Assembly (NCBI RefSeq): GCF_904848585.1
Contig: NZ_CAJHCR010000001.1
Coordinates: forward strand, 620,001 to 684,000
Direction: 5' to 3'
DNA: 64,000 nucleotides
From: Paraburkholderia kirstenboschensis
GTDB taxonomy: Bacteria; Pseudomonadota; Gammaproteobacteria; Burkholderiales; Burkholderiaceae
Shown: in pieces, positions 27,797-37,646 of the stretch
How positions within the stretch are numbered: the first letter of the stretch is position 1
How the letters are laid out: every line of letters begins with the position of its first letter
The notes under the pieces: model-generated
What the model saw: only the letters and a program-made list of their open reading frames with translations
What the model was told of the DNA's origin: nothing
Databases searched by the model: none
Translations under genes and position numbers: made by a program

Positions 27797-28035
27797 ACGC
27801 CTGCGTACGAGTCGAGGCGTGATTTGGGGGGGGCGTCGCGTCAAGGGGTGATTCGGCGCGCGGTGCGCTGCGCATCGTCCCGCGCGCCAGGCGATTAACG
27901 CAATTTCGAAGAAGCTCTTTTACGCGCGCGGGCCTTCTGCCAATAAGACGTCTGCGCTAAGGTGCAGGCATCGGCCCGGCTGGCCACGGTTTCACCCGAT
28001 TCAATCCCTTGAGAAGTAAGAAGAGCAGAAGCACG

Positions 28036-28479
28036 ATGAGCGATTTTCACGCAGTTTTCGAGATGTCGATGCCGATCCGCTGGGGCGACATGGACGCATT
28101 CGGCCATGTGAACAACACGGTCTATTTCCGCTACATGGAGCAGGTGCGTATCTCCTGGTTCGAGCAACTCGGCCTCGCCGGCAGCAATGCGGATGGGCAG
28201 GGGCCGGTGATCGTGAATGCGTCGATGGAGTTTCTCAAGCAGCTGCATTACCCCGGCGACGTGATCGGCCGCATGAGCGTGGCGACGCCCGGCCGCAGCA
28301 GTTTCGACACGGGGTTCGAACTCGTGCGTGCAGACGATCCCCGCACCGTCTATGCGCGCGGCGCCGCCCGCTGCGTGTGGATCGACTACGCGGCCGGCAA
28401 GTCGGTGCCGGTTCCTGACATGTTGCGCGCGACAATCGAGCGCGCCGCGCTGGTGAAAGCGGCTGAGCCGGCCGCATAA
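28036..28479 (+). CDS. Acyl-CoA thioesterase, 4-hydroxybenzoyl-CoA thioesterase family
   Basis: 147-residue hotdog-fold protein. RWGDMDAFGHVNNTVYFRYMEQVRISWFEQLG carries the family's Asp (GDMDAFGHVNN) active-site pattern. VNASMEFLKQLHYPGDVIGRM is the second conserved strand. ATG 28036 was chosen because the fold starts right after it; nine upstream codons are open. It hydrolyses acyl-CoA esters; the chain specificity is not visible. Confidence 0.87.
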   Translation: MSDFHAVFEMSMPIRWGDMDAFGHVNNTVYFRYMEQVRISWFEQLGLAGSNADGQGPVIVNASMEFLKQLHYPGDVIGRMSVATPGRSSFDTGFELVRADDPRTVYARGAARCVWIDYAAGKSVPVPDMLRATIERAALVKAAEPAA

Positions 28480-28616
28480 GTTCGCCATTCATTGCGGTTC
28501 GACTTGGTGGCCCAAAGTCGAGCCGCAATTTGAGGCTTGGCTTCGCGGCCTCACTTTACCGTTTCACCTCCTACCTCGACTTCGCACGAAGCGGTGTCGC
28601 GGCGCGGCTGCGCCAG

Positions 28617-29162
28617 TCAATGCCCGAGCAGGCGTTGCAACAGCTCAGTAGCGTTACCCGTATCGTATTTGCGCATCAACCGGGCGCGATACACGTCGAC
28701 GGTGCGTGGGCTGATTTCCAGCGCCCGTCCAATCTGTTTGCTGGTTTTGCCCGTCACCAGTTGCGCGGCGATTTCCCGCTCGCGAGGCGTCAACTCGACC
28801 GCCACGCGCCGCGTCGCGCTTAGATCCTCGAAAGTCCAGACGCCCGCTGCGTGCGGGTCGGTGCGCCGCTGCGCGCGGCCCGTCACGTGGCACCAGAACA
28901 GCTCGCCATTGGCGCGTTTCATGATGCGGTCGTCGGCATAGCTGCCCTGGGCGGTCATGATCGGCGGGATCCGTGCGCCGATCCGCTCGAATTCGTCCGC
29001 GGACGGATACAGAATCTGGAACGACTGCCCGAGCAGCGCCTCGCGCGGACAGCCGAAGATCGACGCCAGTTCGTCATTGCAGTCTTCGATAATGCGCTCA
29101 CGCGACAGCACGAGCCCGATCGGCGCGAGATGAAAAGCGGTTTGGTAATCCAGTGCGGGCAT
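28617..29162 (-). CDS. PAS-LuxR type transcriptional regulator
   Basis: 181 residues. An N-terminal PAS domain (FHLAPIGLVLSRERIIEDCNDELASIFGCPREALLGQSFQILYPS, GSYADDRIMKRANGELFWCHVTGRA) is followed by a LuxR helix-turn-helix (ELTPREREIAAQLVTGKTSKQIGRALEISPRTVDVYRARLMRKY, about 122-165). There is no receiver domain. It is divergent from the 3-oxoacid CoA-transferase operon, whose regulator it may be. ATG 29162 was chosen by the PAS start; no clear ribosome binding site is seen. Confidence 0.82.
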   Translation of the reverse strand: MPALDYQTAFHLAPIGLVLSRERIIEDCNDELASIFGCPREALLGQSFQILYPSADEFERIGARIPPIMTAQGSYADDRIMKRANGELFWCHVTGRAQRRTDPHAAGVWTFEDLSATRRVAVELTPREREIAAQLVTGKTSKQIGRALEISPRTVDVYRARLMRKYDTGNATELLQRLLGH

Positions 29163-29402
29163 GGGCTGGCGGCAAGTACTTATGTATTTTTGCGTATTGT
29201 GCCGTATGGCGCACGCAGCGTACTCTTTCGGGCACATGAGAACGCGGTGAGGCGTCCGTGGGCGCGTTTGCGCGAAGCTTTACATAGGCTCGACGCACAG
29301 CACCCGCCGGATGACTAGAATGACGTGTCGGGCCGCGCCTGAGCGCGTCACACGAGCCGCAAGAAAACGGTTTCAGGTTTCCATAAAGGAAGGGACATAC
29401 TG

Positions 29403-30107
29403 ATGAACAAAGTCTACCCAGGCGCCGCCGAGGCGCTGAAGGACATCGTCAAGGACGGGCAGACGTTCGCCGTCGGCGGCTTCGGGCTGTGCGGCATTCC
29501 CGAGGCGCTGATCGCGGCGCTGCGCGACACCAAGGTGCAAAACATTACCTGCATCAGCAACAACGCGGGTGTCGACGGATTCGGCCTCGGTCTGCTGCTC
29601 GAGACGCGCCAGATCAAGAAGATGATCTCGTCGTATGTCGGCGAGAACAAGGAGTTCGAGCGCCAGTATCTGGCCGGTGAACTCGAGCTGGAATTCACGC
29701 CGCAAGGCACGCTTGCCGAGAAGCTGCGCGCGGGCGGCTCGGGTATTCCGGCCTTCTTCACCAATACCGGCTACGGCACGCTGATCGCCGAAGGCAAGGA
29801 AACCCGCCAGTTCGGCGAAAACCACTACGTGCTCGAACATTCGCTGACGGCGGACATCGCGCTCGTCAAGGCATGGAAGGCGGACAAGTCGGGCAACCTG
29901 ATCTATCGCCGCACGGCGCGCAACTTCAACCCGATGTGTGCGATGGCCGGCAAGATCACCGTCGCGGAAGTCGAGGAAATCGTCGAGGTAGGCGAGCTCG
30001 ATCCGGACGCGATTCATACGCCTGGCATCTTCGTTCAGCGCATCGTGCTCAATGCGCATCCGGAAAAACGCATCGAACAACGCGTCGTCCGCGCGAAAGG
30101 AGACTGA
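29403..30107 (+). CDS. scoA: 3-oxoacid CoA-transferase subunit A
   Basis: 234 residues, class I CoA-transferase alpha subunit. [18 protein letters not shown] supplies the GxGGF-type CoA loop. [50 protein letters not shown] and [27 protein letters not shown] follow. The heterodimer with the next gene moves CoA between succinyl-CoA and a 3-oxoacid, for example acetoacetate in ketone or PHB breakdown. The start follows AAGGAAGGGACATACTG. Overlap with ScoB is absent; two bases separate stop and next ATG. Confidence 0.93.
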   Translation: MNKVYPGAAEALKDIVKDGQTFAVGGFGLCGIPEALIAALRDTKVQNITCISNNAGVDGFGLGLLLETRQIKKMISSYVGENKEFERQYLAGELELEFTPQGTLAEKLRAGGSGIPAFFTNTGYGTLIAEGKETRQFGENHYVLEHSLTADIALVKAWKADKSGNLIYRRTARNFNPMCAMAGKITVAEVEEIVEVGELDPDAIHTPGIFVQRIVLNAHPEKRIEQRVVRAKGD

Positions 30108-30109
30108 TC

Positions 30110-30751
30110 ATGGCATGGACTCGTGACGAAATGGCCGCGCGCGCGGCGAAGGAATTGCAGGACGGTTTCTATGTGAACCTCGGTATCGGCCTGCCGACGC
30201 TGGTGGCGAACCACGTGCCGACGGGCGTCGAAGTGTGGCTGCAGTCGGAAAACGGCCTGCTCGGCATCGGCCCGTCGCCGACCGAAGACGAAGTAGACGC
30301 CGACCTCATCAACGCGGGCAAGCAGACGGTGACCACGCTGCCGGGCTCGTCGATTTTTTCGTCGGCGGATTCGTTCGCGATGATTCGCGGCGGGCACATC
30401 AATCTGGCGATTCTGGGCGCCATGCAGATCAGCAAGAAGGGCGACCTGGCCAACTGGATGATCCCCGGCAAGATGATCAAGGGCATGGGCGGCGCGATGG
30501 ATCTGGTAGCAGGCGTCAAGCGCGTGGTCGTGCTGATGGAGCACGTCGCGAAGGGCGATCAGCACAAGATTCTCGAAGAATGCACGCTGCCGTTGACGGG
30601 CGTGGGCGTGGTGGATCAGATCATCACCGACCTCGGCGTGATCGAAGTCACTGACGACGGCCTGAAGGTGACCGAACTGGCGCCTGGCGTGAGCGTCGAC
30701 GAGATCAAGGCGAAGACGGGCGCGCCGCTCGATGTGAGTGCGGTGAGCTGA
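30110..30751 (+). CDS. scoB: 3-oxoacid CoA-transferase subunit B
   Basis: 213 residues, beta subunit. The catalytic glutamate lies in [12 protein letters not shown] (Glu about 46). [40 protein letters not shown] and [21 protein letters not shown] are conserved. AAAGGAGACTGATC before the ATG is a strong ribosome binding site. The pair ends at the terminator at 30830-30866. PcaIJ-type substrates (3-oxoadipate) are not excluded, but the sequence is of the succinyl-CoA:acetoacetate type. Confidence 0.93.
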   Translation: MAWTRDEMAARAAKELQDGFYVNLGIGLPTLVANHVPTGVEVWLQSENGLLGIGPSPTEDEVDADLINAGKQTVTTLPGSSIFSSADSFAMIRGGHINLAILGAMQISKKGDLANWMIPGKMIKGMGGAMDLVAGVKRVVVLMEHVAKGDQHKILEECTLPLTGVGVVDQIITDLGVIEVTDDGLKVTELAPGVSVDEIKAKTGAPLDVSAVS

Positions 30752-30829
30752 CCGCGGTAGTCGGGTTTGCCGCCGGGCTGATGCATGTGCAGTCGGCCAA
30801 GGCGGCGAGAAAAACGGCAAAAAACGGGT

Positions 30830-30866
30830 AAAGCGGGCGAGGCGTGAGTCTCGCCCGCTTTTCTTT
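30830..30866 (+). terminator. Rho-independent terminator after scoAB
   Basis: AAAGCGGGCGAG and CTCGCCCGCTTT form a near-perfect stem around an eight-base loop, followed by TTCTTTTT. It is also A-rich on the 5' side. Confidence 0.85.
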
Positions 30867-31038
30867 TTGCGGCACTGGGTTTTGCTGCGTTCGTCCTATG
30901 CCTTCTGGCCGATCCTTGTCACGCGGCAAAGCGGTTTACAATCGTTCGAAGCAATCACTTGAAGTTTCGCCGCCTGTCTCTTTGCGCCGCGTTACGGCGC
31001 ACCAGGCCACATGCGCAGCGCTTTTGCAAGGACCACAA

Positions 31039-31950
31039 ATGACCGTAACGACAGCTTTCGCCGGCGAGCGGCCCGCGCCGCGTCAACGTTATGTGCAGTG
31101 CGCGAGCGCCGCGGGCCTGCATCGTATTGCCTACACCGAGTGGGGCGATCCCGACAATCCGCGGGTGCTGTTGTGCGTGCATGGCCTGACGCGCTCGGGG
31201 CGCGACTTCGACCGGTTAGCGGCACAGTTCGCCGGTACCTACCGCGTGGTCTGTCCTGATGTGGCGGGCCGGGGCTTGTCTTCGTGGCTCGGCAACCCAA
31301 ACTTATACAGCGTGCCGCAATATGTCGCCGACATGGTGACGCTGATTGCGCGGCTGAATGTGGAAACGGTCGACTGGTTCGGCACGTCAATGGGCGGTCT
31401 CATTGGGCTCGGCCTCGCGGGCCTCGCGGACACGCCTATCCGCAAGCTGCTGCTGAACGATGTCGGTCCGCATCTGGAGCCGGAGGCCGTCAAGCGTATC
31501 GGCGATTATCTCGGCAAGCCCGTGCGCTTCGACTCGCTGCGGCAAGGCATCGATCACGCGGCGTTCCTCGCGCGCAGCTTCGGTCCGCTTACGGCGGAAG
31601 AATGGCGCGAGATCAATACGCCGCTGATTCGTGAAGAGAACGGCACATGGCTGTTCCGCTACGATCCGCGCATTGCGCAGCCCTTTGCCGCGACCACCGA
31701 AGAAACCGCGAAACTGGGCGAGGCCGCGCTATGGCATTCGCTTGCGTCCTTCCAGGGGCCGGTGCTGGTGGTGAGGGGCGAGCTTTCCGATCTGCTGTCG
31801 CGTGAAACGGTCGCCAGGATGGTCGAGACGGGGCGTGCGGTGTCGAGCGTCGAGATCAGCGGTGTCGGGCACGCGCCGGCGTTTCTTTCGGCGGATCAGA
31901 TCGACATTGCGAAGCGGTTCTTTATCGGCAATGGCGGCGACGCGTCATAA
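31039..31950 (+). CDS. Alpha/beta hydrolase
   Basis: 303 residues. LLCVHGLTRSGRDFDRLAAQF is the oxyanion loop, WFGTSMGGLIGL carries the nucleophile Ser (about 117), VVRGELSDLLS the acid and GVGHAPAFLS the histidine. The frame is open upstream to 30844, but that crosses the scoAB terminator. ATG 31039 follows CAAGGACCACAA and suits the fold. Substrate unknown. The next gene, a RidA protein, starts 81 bases downstream. Confidence 0.83.
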   Translation: MTVTTAFAGERPAPRQRYVQCASAAGLHRIAYTEWGDPDNPRVLLCVHGLTRSGRDFDRLAAQFAGTYRVVCPDVAGRGLSSWLGNPNLYSVPQYVADMVTLIARLNVETVDWFGTSMGGLIGLGLAGLADTPIRKLLLNDVGPHLEPEAVKRIGDYLGKPVRFDSLRQGIDHAAFLARSFGPLTAEEWREINTPLIREENGTWLFRYDPRIAQPFAATTEETAKLGEAALWHSLASFQGPVLVVRGELSDLLSRETVARMVETGRAVSSVEISGVGHAPAFLSADQIDIAKRFFIGNGGDAS

Positions 31951-32031
31951 TATGCAGTTGCGCGTGGCGTTCAAACGCGTCATGCATAGCGCATCCCGAT
32001 CAATCTTCTTTCACCTACTTCAGGATTCTTC

Positions 32032-32385
32032 ATGGCAGTCATTCGTCACCATGTCGGCAAGCGTCTTTCTGAAATTGCCGTGCACAACGGTACGGTTTAC
32101 CTTGCTGGCCAGATCGCCGAAGACGCGGACCAGGACATCACGGGGCAGACGCGCGAAGTGCTCGGCCATATCGACCGCCTGCTCGCCGAGGTAGACAGCG
32201 ATAAATCGCATCTGTTGTCCGTGCAGATCTACATCTCGGACATGGAGCATTTCGCCGGCATGAATGCGGTGTGGGACGAGTGGGTTGCGCAAGGCGCGAC
32301 GCCGCCGCGCGCGACCGTTGAGGCGAAGCTCGCGAACCCGAAGTGCCTCGTTGAAATCGTCGTGGTCGCGGCGCAGCGCAGCTAG
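32032..32385 (+). CDS. RidA/YjgF family protein
   Basis: 117 residues. IRHHVGKRLSEIAVHNGTVYLAGQIAED and the active-site arginine region ATPPRATVEAKLANPKCLVEI are typical of the RidA family, whose founding member hydrolyses reactive enamine/imine intermediates. The P-R-A-T-V-E motif keeps the arginine needed for deaminase activity. It is probably one of several paralogues; specificity unknown. Confidence 0.87.
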   Translation: MAVIRHHVGKRLSEIAVHNGTVYLAGQIAEDADQDITGQTREVLGHIDRLLAEVDSDKSHLLSVQIYISDMEHFAGMNAVWDEWVAQGATPPRATVEAKLANPKCLVEIVVVAAQRS

Positions 32386-32454
32386 GCGAAGCAAGATCAA
32401 GCAGTTGTTGTTGAAATTCCGTTGATTTGCCTGGGCCCGGTGGGCCGCCGCACG

Positions 32455-34698
32455 ATGAATTCCGAAACCGTTACGAGCACGCCGAATCCGCTTCCGTCTT
32501 TCGACGAAGCGATGGCATTCGTGCGTCAGCATGCCGGCGAGGTGCGGCTGTCATCGGGCGAGTCTCTCGCGGACCATGCGGCGGGCACCGCGTCGATCAT
32601 GCGCACGCTCAATGTCGATCCGCCAGCCGTGCTGGCGGCAGCGTTGTTCGCATTGACGCCGCATTTGCAAGACCCCGAGCGCGTGATCGCCGACAACTTC
32701 GGCGAAGAAGTCGCGCAACTTGTCGGCGACGTGCGCAAGCTGCTGCGCCTCGGCACGGTTAGCTTGCGCGCGGCGCAGAACGCCATGCCCGAAGCGGGGC
32801 GTGATGCGCAGGCCGCGCGGCGCGCGCAGGTCGAGGCGCTGAGGAAGATGCTGCTCGCGTTCGCGCAGGATATTCGCGTGGTGCTGATACGGCTCGCGTC
32901 GCGCCTGCAGTCGCTGCGTTATTACGCGGCAGCGAAGCTCACGCCGTCGCCCGACGTGGCGCGTGAAACGCTCGACATCTATGCGCCGCTCGCCAACCGT
33001 CTTGGCATCTGGCAACTGAAGTGGGAACTCGAAGACCTTGCGTTCCGCTTCGAAGAGCCGGTGACTTATAAGCGCATCGCGAAGTTGCTGGATGAAAAGC
33101 GCGTTGAGCGCGAAAGCTATGTTGCGCAGGCCATTGAACGTCTGCAGCAGGAACTCGCCGCTGCGAACATTCGCGCGGAAGTAAGCGGCAGGCCGAAGCA
33201 TATCTATAGCATCTGGCGCAAGATGCGTGGCAAGGAACTCGACTTCGCCGAACTGTACGACGTGCGCGCGTTTCGCGTAATCGTGCCGGACATCAAGGAT
33301 TGCTACACGGTGCTCGGCATCGTGCACAACCTGTGGCAGCCGGTGCCGAGAGAGTTCGACGATTACATCTCGCGACCGAAGCCGAATGGCTATAAGTCGC
33401 TGCACACAGTCGTGATCGGCGACGACGGCCGTGCGTTCGAAGTGCAGATCCGCACGCACGACATGCATCAGTTCGCCGAGTACGGCGTGGCCGCGCACTG
33501 GCGCTACAAGGAAGCCGGCACGCGCGGCTACGGCGGTCAGTTCGCCGCCAATGAGAAGTACGACGAGAAGATCGCGTGGTTGCGTCAATTGCTCGCGTGG
33601 AAAGACGACGTGTCCGAGGGCGAGCACGGCGAGAAGCGCGCGGCGCAGCCGTGGGAGCAACTGCGCCAGGCCACGCTCGACGACGACCACATCTACGTGC
33701 TCACGCCGCAAGCGCGTGTGATCGCGTTGCCGCATGGTGCGACGCCGGTGGATTTCGCTTATCACCTGCATAGCGAGTTGGGGCATCGGTGCCGCGGTGC
33801 GCGCGTCGACGGGGCGATGGTGCCGCTCAACACACAGTTGCAGAACGGCCAGACGGTGGAGATCGTCGCGGTCAAAGAAGGCGGGCCGTCGCGCGACTGG
33901 CTCAATCCACAACTCGGTTATCTGCACAGCCCCCGCGCGCGCCAGAAAGTGCGCGCGTGGTTTAACGCCGTCGAGTTGCAGGAGCACATTGCGAGCGGCC
34001 GCGCAATGGTCGAAAAGACGCTGCAGCGCGAGGGCAAGACCTCGGTGAATCTGGATCAGCTCGCCGCGAAACTCGGCTTCAAGACTACCGACGATCTGTT
34101 CTCGGTCGTCGGGAAGGAAGAGTTCAGTCTGCGACTCGTCGAGCAGGCGCTGCACGATGCGCCGCCGCCTGAGCCGGTGGTCGAAGTACCCGAGCAATTC
34201 GAGAAACGCAGTAGTGGCGCGAGCGTGGCGCGCGGTGCGTCGACAGGCGTGCTGGTGGTCGGCGTCGACGCGCTGCTCACGCAGCTAGCTCGCTGCTGCC
34301 GTCCGGCGCCGCCTGACGACATCTCCGGCTTTGTGACGCGAGGCAAGGGCATGTCGATTCACCGCAGCGATTGCCCGACGTTTTTGCGTATGGCCGAACG
34401 TGCGCCGGAGCGTGTGTTGCAAACGGCGTGGTCAGCGGACGTGATGAGCGGCCGGGGGCAATCGGTTTATCCAGTCGATCTTTCGATCGACGCGACGGAC
34501 CGCCAGGGTTTACTGCGCGATATCTCCGAAGTGTTCGCGCGAGAAAAAATGAATGTGATCGGTGTGAAGACTCAAACCCGCCGCAATGCCGCGTTCATGC
34601 AATTCACCGTCGAGGTGTCGAGTGCCGCGCAAATTCAGCGCGCCTGCACGCTGCTCGGCGAAGTGACGGGTGTCGTGCGGGCGTCGCGCAAAGGCTGA
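32455..34698 (+). CDS. relA: (p)ppGpp synthetase RelA with degenerate hydrolase domain
   Basis: 747 residues making the alarmone (p)ppGpp at the ribosome. The N-terminal HD region (SLADHAAGTASIMRTL, then AAALFALTPHLQDPERV) lacks the His-Asp pair seen as LLHDVVED in SpoT, so hydrolysis should be absent. The synthetase domain contains SGRPKHIYSIWRKM, ELYDVRAFRVIVPDIKDCYTVLGIVH, KPNGYKSLHTVVIG and QIRTHDMHQFAEYGVAAHWRYKE. TGS (YVLTPQARVIALPHGATPVDFAYHLH), the zinc-finger-like ARCCRPAPPD, and a C-terminal ACT domain follow. ATG 32455 is preferred to TTG 32422; neither has a strong ribosome binding site. Confidence 0.93.
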   Translation: MNSETVTSTPNPLPSFDEAMAFVRQHAGEVRLSSGESLADHAAGTASIMRTLNVDPPAVLAAALFALTPHLQDPERVIADNFGEEVAQLVGDVRKLLRLGTVSLRAAQNAMPEAGRDAQAARRAQVEALRKMLLAFAQDIRVVLIRLASRLQSLRYYAAAKLTPSPDVARETLDIYAPLANRLGIWQLKWELEDLAFRFEEPVTYKRIAKLLDEKRVERESYVAQAIERLQQELAAANIRAEVSGRPKHIYSIWRKMRGKELDFAELYDVRAFRVIVPDIKDCYTVLGIVHNLWQPVPREFDDYISRPKPNGYKSLHTVVIGDDGRAFEVQIRTHDMHQFAEYGVAAHWRYKEAGTRGYGGQFAANEKYDEKIAWLRQLLAWKDDVSEGEHGEKRAAQPWEQLRQATLDDDHIYVLTPQARVIALPHGATPVDFAYHLHSELGHRCRGARVDGAMVPLNTQLQNGQTVEIVAVKEGGPSRDWLNPQLGYLHSPRARQKVRAWFNAVELQEHIASGRAMVEKTLQREGKTSVNLDQLAAKLGFKTTDDLFSVVGKEEFSLRLVEQALHDAPPPEPVVEVPEQFEKRSSGASVARGASTGVLVVGVDALLTQLARCCRPAPPDDISGFVTRGKGMSIHRSDCPTFLRMAERAPERVLQTAWSADVMSGRGQSVYPVDLSIDATDRQGLLRDISEVFAREKMNVIGVKTQTRRNAAFMQFTVEVSSAAQIQRACTLLGEVTGVVRASRKG

Positions 34699-34796
34699 CG
34701 CAGTGACGCGATGTTGAGTCGATGTGCTCACTTGCTCATGCGCAAGCGAGTGAGTGATGTGGGTAAGCGCAATTTAAAGCCGGTGCATAAAAGTAC

Positions 34797-34825
34797 TTGC
34801 CAAGCAGTGTGGGGCTCCATATAAT
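34797..34825 (+). promoter_or_regulatory. Sigma-70 promoter of tRNA-Val
   Basis: TTGCCA, 17 bases, TATAAT. The predicted start is about five bases upstream of the mature tRNA 5' end. Confidence 0.8.
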
Positions 34826-34836
34826 CTCGTTTCTTC

Positions 34837-34913
34837 AGGCTCGTAGCTCAGCTGGTTAGAGCACCACCTTGACATGGTGGGGGTCGTTGGTTCGAGTCCA
34901 ATCGAGCCTACCA
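34837..34913 (+). tRNA. tRNA-Val (anticodon GAC)
   Basis: 77 bases including an encoded CCA. The acceptor stem AGGCTCG pairs with CGAGCCT. The anticodon stem CCACC/GGTGG encloses loop TTGACAT with anticodon GAC. TTCGAGT is the T-loop. Its own promoter lies immediately upstream; relA precedes and thrS follows. Confidence 0.97.
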
Positions 34914-35077
34914 ACGAAAGAGAAATTCCGGTACTGCCGGGGTTTCGCAAACTGCAGTAAGCGCCTGTGGCGCAAAAGGCGAATACGGTTATGACACCGC
35001 GAACGTTGACCGAAACCACTTCGGAGCGACGCTAGTCGAGGACCACTTTCGCCAGTGTAGTTTGCAGGAAATGTGAA

Positions 35078-35112
35078 TGCGGCCCCTCGAAAGCGGGGCC
35101 GCATTTTTTTTG
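35078..35112 (+). terminator. Terminator between tRNA-Val and thrS, possibly a thrS attenuator
   Basis: TGCGGCCCC-TCGAAAGC-GGGGCCGCA is followed by eight T. It lies only 53 bases before the thrS start, so besides ending the tRNA transcript it could act in the thrS leader. No T-box is seen. Confidence 0.85.
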
Positions 35113-35164
35113 GCTTGTTTGATTGATGTATATGCCGCCGCCGGTCGGCACCACGGAGAACGCA

Positions 35165-37072
35165 ATGGTTTCGATACGTCTGCCTGACGGTTCTGTTCGA
35201 CAGTACGAGCATCCGGTGACCGTCGCCGAAGTGGCCGCGTCCATCGGCCCCGGCCTTGCCAAGGCCGCGCTCGGCGGCAAGATCGACGGTGAGCTGGTCG
35301 ATACGTCCGCGCTGATCGACCACGACGTGGCGCTTGCCATCGTCACCGAAAAAGACGCAGACGGTCTCGATATCATTCGTCACTCTGCGGCGCACCTGCT
35401 CGCCTACGCAGTGAAGGATCTCTATCCGGAAGCGCAAGTCACGATCGGTCCGGTCATCGACAACGGCTTCTACTACGACTTCGCGTATAGCCGTCCCTTC
35501 ACGCCGGAAGATCTCGAGAAGATCGAAAAGCGCATGCAGGAGCTCGCGAAGAAAGACGAGCCGGTCTCGCGCCGCGTCGTGTCACGCGACGAAGCGGTGG
35601 ACTACTTCAAGAGCATCGGCGAGAAGTACAAGGCTGAGATCATTGAATCGATTCCCGCTACCGACGAAATCAAGCTGTACTCGCACGGCGGCTTCACCGA
35701 CCTGTGCCGCGGTCCGCACGTGCCGTCCACCGGCAAGCTGAAGGTCTTCAAGCTGATGAAGGTGGCGGGCGCCTACTGGCGCGGCGATTCGAAGAACGAG
35801 CAGTTGCAGCGTATTTACGGCACGGCCTGGACGAAGAAGGAAGATCAGGACGCGTATCTGCACATGCTCGAAGAGGCGGAGAAGCGCGATCACCGTAAGC
35901 TCGGCAAGCAACTCGACCTGTTTCACATGCAGGACGAGTCGCCGGGCATGGTGTTCTGGCATCCGCGCGGCTGGACGCTGTGGCAGCAGGTCGAGCAGTA
36001 CATGCGCCGCCGCGTGAACGACGCGGGCTACCTCGAGATCAAGACGCCGATGATCATGGACCGGTCGCTGTGGGAAGCGTCGGGTCACTGGCAGAACTAT
36101 CGTGAAAACATGTTCACGACTGAATCGGAAAAGCGCGATTACGCGATCAAGCCGATGAACTGCCCCGGTCACGTCCAGGTGTTCAACCACGGGCTGCGCT
36201 CGTATCGCGATCTGCCGCTGCGTTACGCGGAGTTCGGCTCGTGCCACCGCAATGAATCGTCGGGCGCGCTGCATGGATTGATGCGCGTGCGTGGCTTTGT
36301 GCAGGACGACGCGCATATTTTCTGTACCGAAGAACAGTTCATCAGCGAGTCGATCGCCTTCAACACGCTGGCCATGAGCGTGTACAAGGACTTCGGCTTT
36401 GACAACGTCGAGATCAAACTTTCGTTGCGGCCTGACGCCCGTGCCGGCACGGACGAGACCTGGGACCGCGCGGAGCAGGGCTTGCGCGAAGCATTGACGG
36501 CTTGCGGCGTGACCTGGGAAGAACTGCCGGGCGAAGGGGCGTTCTACGGTCCTAAAGTGGAATATCACATCAAGGACGCGCTCGGCCGCTCGTGGCAGTG
36601 CGGCACGTTGCAACTCGATATGGTGCTGCCGGAGCGTCTGGGCGCCGAGTACGTCGCGGAAGACAACAGCCGTCGCCGTCCTATCATGCTGCACCGGGCA
36701 ATCGTCGGATCAATGGAGCGTTTTCTCGGCATTCTGATCGAGCACCATGCTGGTGCAATGCCTGCGTGGCTCGCTCCAATGCAGGTAGTGGTGATGAATA
36801 TCGCCGAAAGTCAGGCCGAATACGCACAGTCTGTGGCCCAATCGTTGCAAAAACAAGGGGTTAGAGTAGAGGCCGATTTGCGCAACGAGAAGATTAGCTA
36901 TAAAATACGTGAGCACACGCTTGAGAAGGTGCCGTACCTGCTTGTGGTCGGCGACAAGGAGCGTGAAGCCCAAACGGTAGCCGTGCGTGCCCGTGGTGGT
37001 GTCGACCTTGGCGTGATGCCTGTCGATTCTTTCATTGAGCGTCTGCGCCAGAACGTGCAGTCGTTCAACTGA
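35165..37072 (+). CDS. thrS: Threonyl-tRNA synthetase
   Basis: 635 residues, the normal length. An N-terminal TGS domain ([24 protein letters not shown]) is followed by the editing domain with [34 protein letters not shown]. The class II catalytic core has [32 protein letters not shown] (motif 2) and [21 protein letters not shown] (motif 3). The anticodon-binding domain follows. ATG 35165 has GGAG seven bases upstream; 14 in-frame codons upstream are rejected. First protein gene of the translation cluster. Confidence 0.96.
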   Translation: MVSIRLPDGSVRQYEHPVTVAEVAASIGPGLAKAALGGKIDGELVDTSALIDHDVALAIVTEKDADGLDIIRHSAAHLLAYAVKDLYPEAQVTIGPVIDNGFYYDFAYSRPFTPEDLEKIEKRMQELAKKDEPVSRRVVSRDEAVDYFKSIGEKYKAEIIESIPATDEIKLYSHGGFTDLCRGPHVPSTGKLKVFKLMKVAGAYWRGDSKNEQLQRIYGTAWTKKEDQDAYLHMLEEAEKRDHRKLGKQLDLFHMQDESPGMVFWHPRGWTLWQQVEQYMRRRVNDAGYLEIKTPMIMDRSLWEASGHWQNYRENMFTTESEKRDYAIKPMNCPGHVQVFNHGLRSYRDLPLRYAEFGSCHRNESSGALHGLMRVRGFVQDDAHIFCTEEQFISESIAFNTLAMSVYKDFGFDNVEIKLSLRPDARAGTDETWDRAEQGLREALTACGVTWEELPGEGAFYGPKVEYHIKDALGRSWQCGTLQLDMVLPERLGAEYVAEDNSRRRPIMLHRAIVGSMERFLGILIEHHAGAMPAWLAPMQVVVMNIAESQAEYAQSVAQSLQKQGVRVEADLRNEKISYKIREHTLEKVPYLLVVGDKEREAQTVAVRARGGVDLGVMPVDSFIERLRQNVQSFN

Positions 37073-37121
37073 GCCACTTGGCAGCGCGGCTCGTTTTTTT
37101 AATTTTTAGAGGAAACGTAAC

Positions 37122-37646
37122 ATCGCTACTGATAAGTCTGCGCACCGCATCAACGGTGAAATTACGGCACCCGAGGTGCGTCTGGTCGGAGTCGAGAACG
37201 AACCGCTCGGCATCGTGAAACTTGCTGATGCGTTCCGCATGTCGGAGCAGCAAGACGTGGATCTGGTGGAAATCGCGCCGCAAGCGGTTCCGCCGGTTTG
37301 CCGCTTGATGGACTACGGCAAGTTCAAGTACTCGGAAGCGAAGAAGCAGCACGAGGCCAAGCTCAAGCAGAAGATCGTTCAGGTCAAGGAAGTCAAATTC
37401 CGCCCGGGCACTGACGACGGTGACTACAACGTCAAACTGCGCAACCTCATTCGCTTTCTCGACGACGGCGACAAGACGAAAATCACGTTGCGTTTCCGTG
37501 GCCGCGAAATGGCTCACCAGGAAATCGGTATGCGCATGCTGGAACGCCTGCGCACGGACCTCGACGAAGTTGGTCAGGTCGAGCAAATGCCGAAAATGGA
37601 AGGGCGCCAGATGATCATGGTGCTCGCTCCGAAGAAAAAGAAGTAA
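37122..37646 (+). CDS. infC: Translation initiation factor IF-3, AUC start codon
   Basis: 174 residues. I start it at ATC 37122, seven to eight bases after AGAGGAA. The product then opens (M)[22 protein letters not shown], matching the family N-terminus. The first ordinary start, GTG 37176, would cut 18 residues including the conserved RINGEI segment. IF-3 rejects non-AUG starts, so a rare AUC start lets the protein limit its own synthesis, as AUU does in E. coli infC. The body shows [46 protein letters not shown] and the basic KKKK end. Confidence 0.93.
   Translation: MATDKSAHRINGEITAPEVRLVGVENEPLGIVKLADAFRMSEQQDVDLVEIAPQAVPPVCRLMDYGKFKYSEAKKQHEAKLKQKIVQVKEVKFRPGTDDGDYNVKLRNLIRFLDDGDKTKITLRFRGREMAHQEIGMRMLERLRTDLDEVGQVEQMPKMEGRQMIMVLAPKKKK

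Noticed and set aside
34914..35164. T-box riboswitch in front of thrS
   Set aside because: No AGGGUGGNACCGCG-type T-box sequence or specifier hairpin is visible, and T-boxes are not typical of betaproteobacteria.
37176..37646. infC starting at GTG 37176
   Set aside because: It removes the conserved RINGEI region, while ATC 37122 has a good ribosome binding site and restores the full family length.
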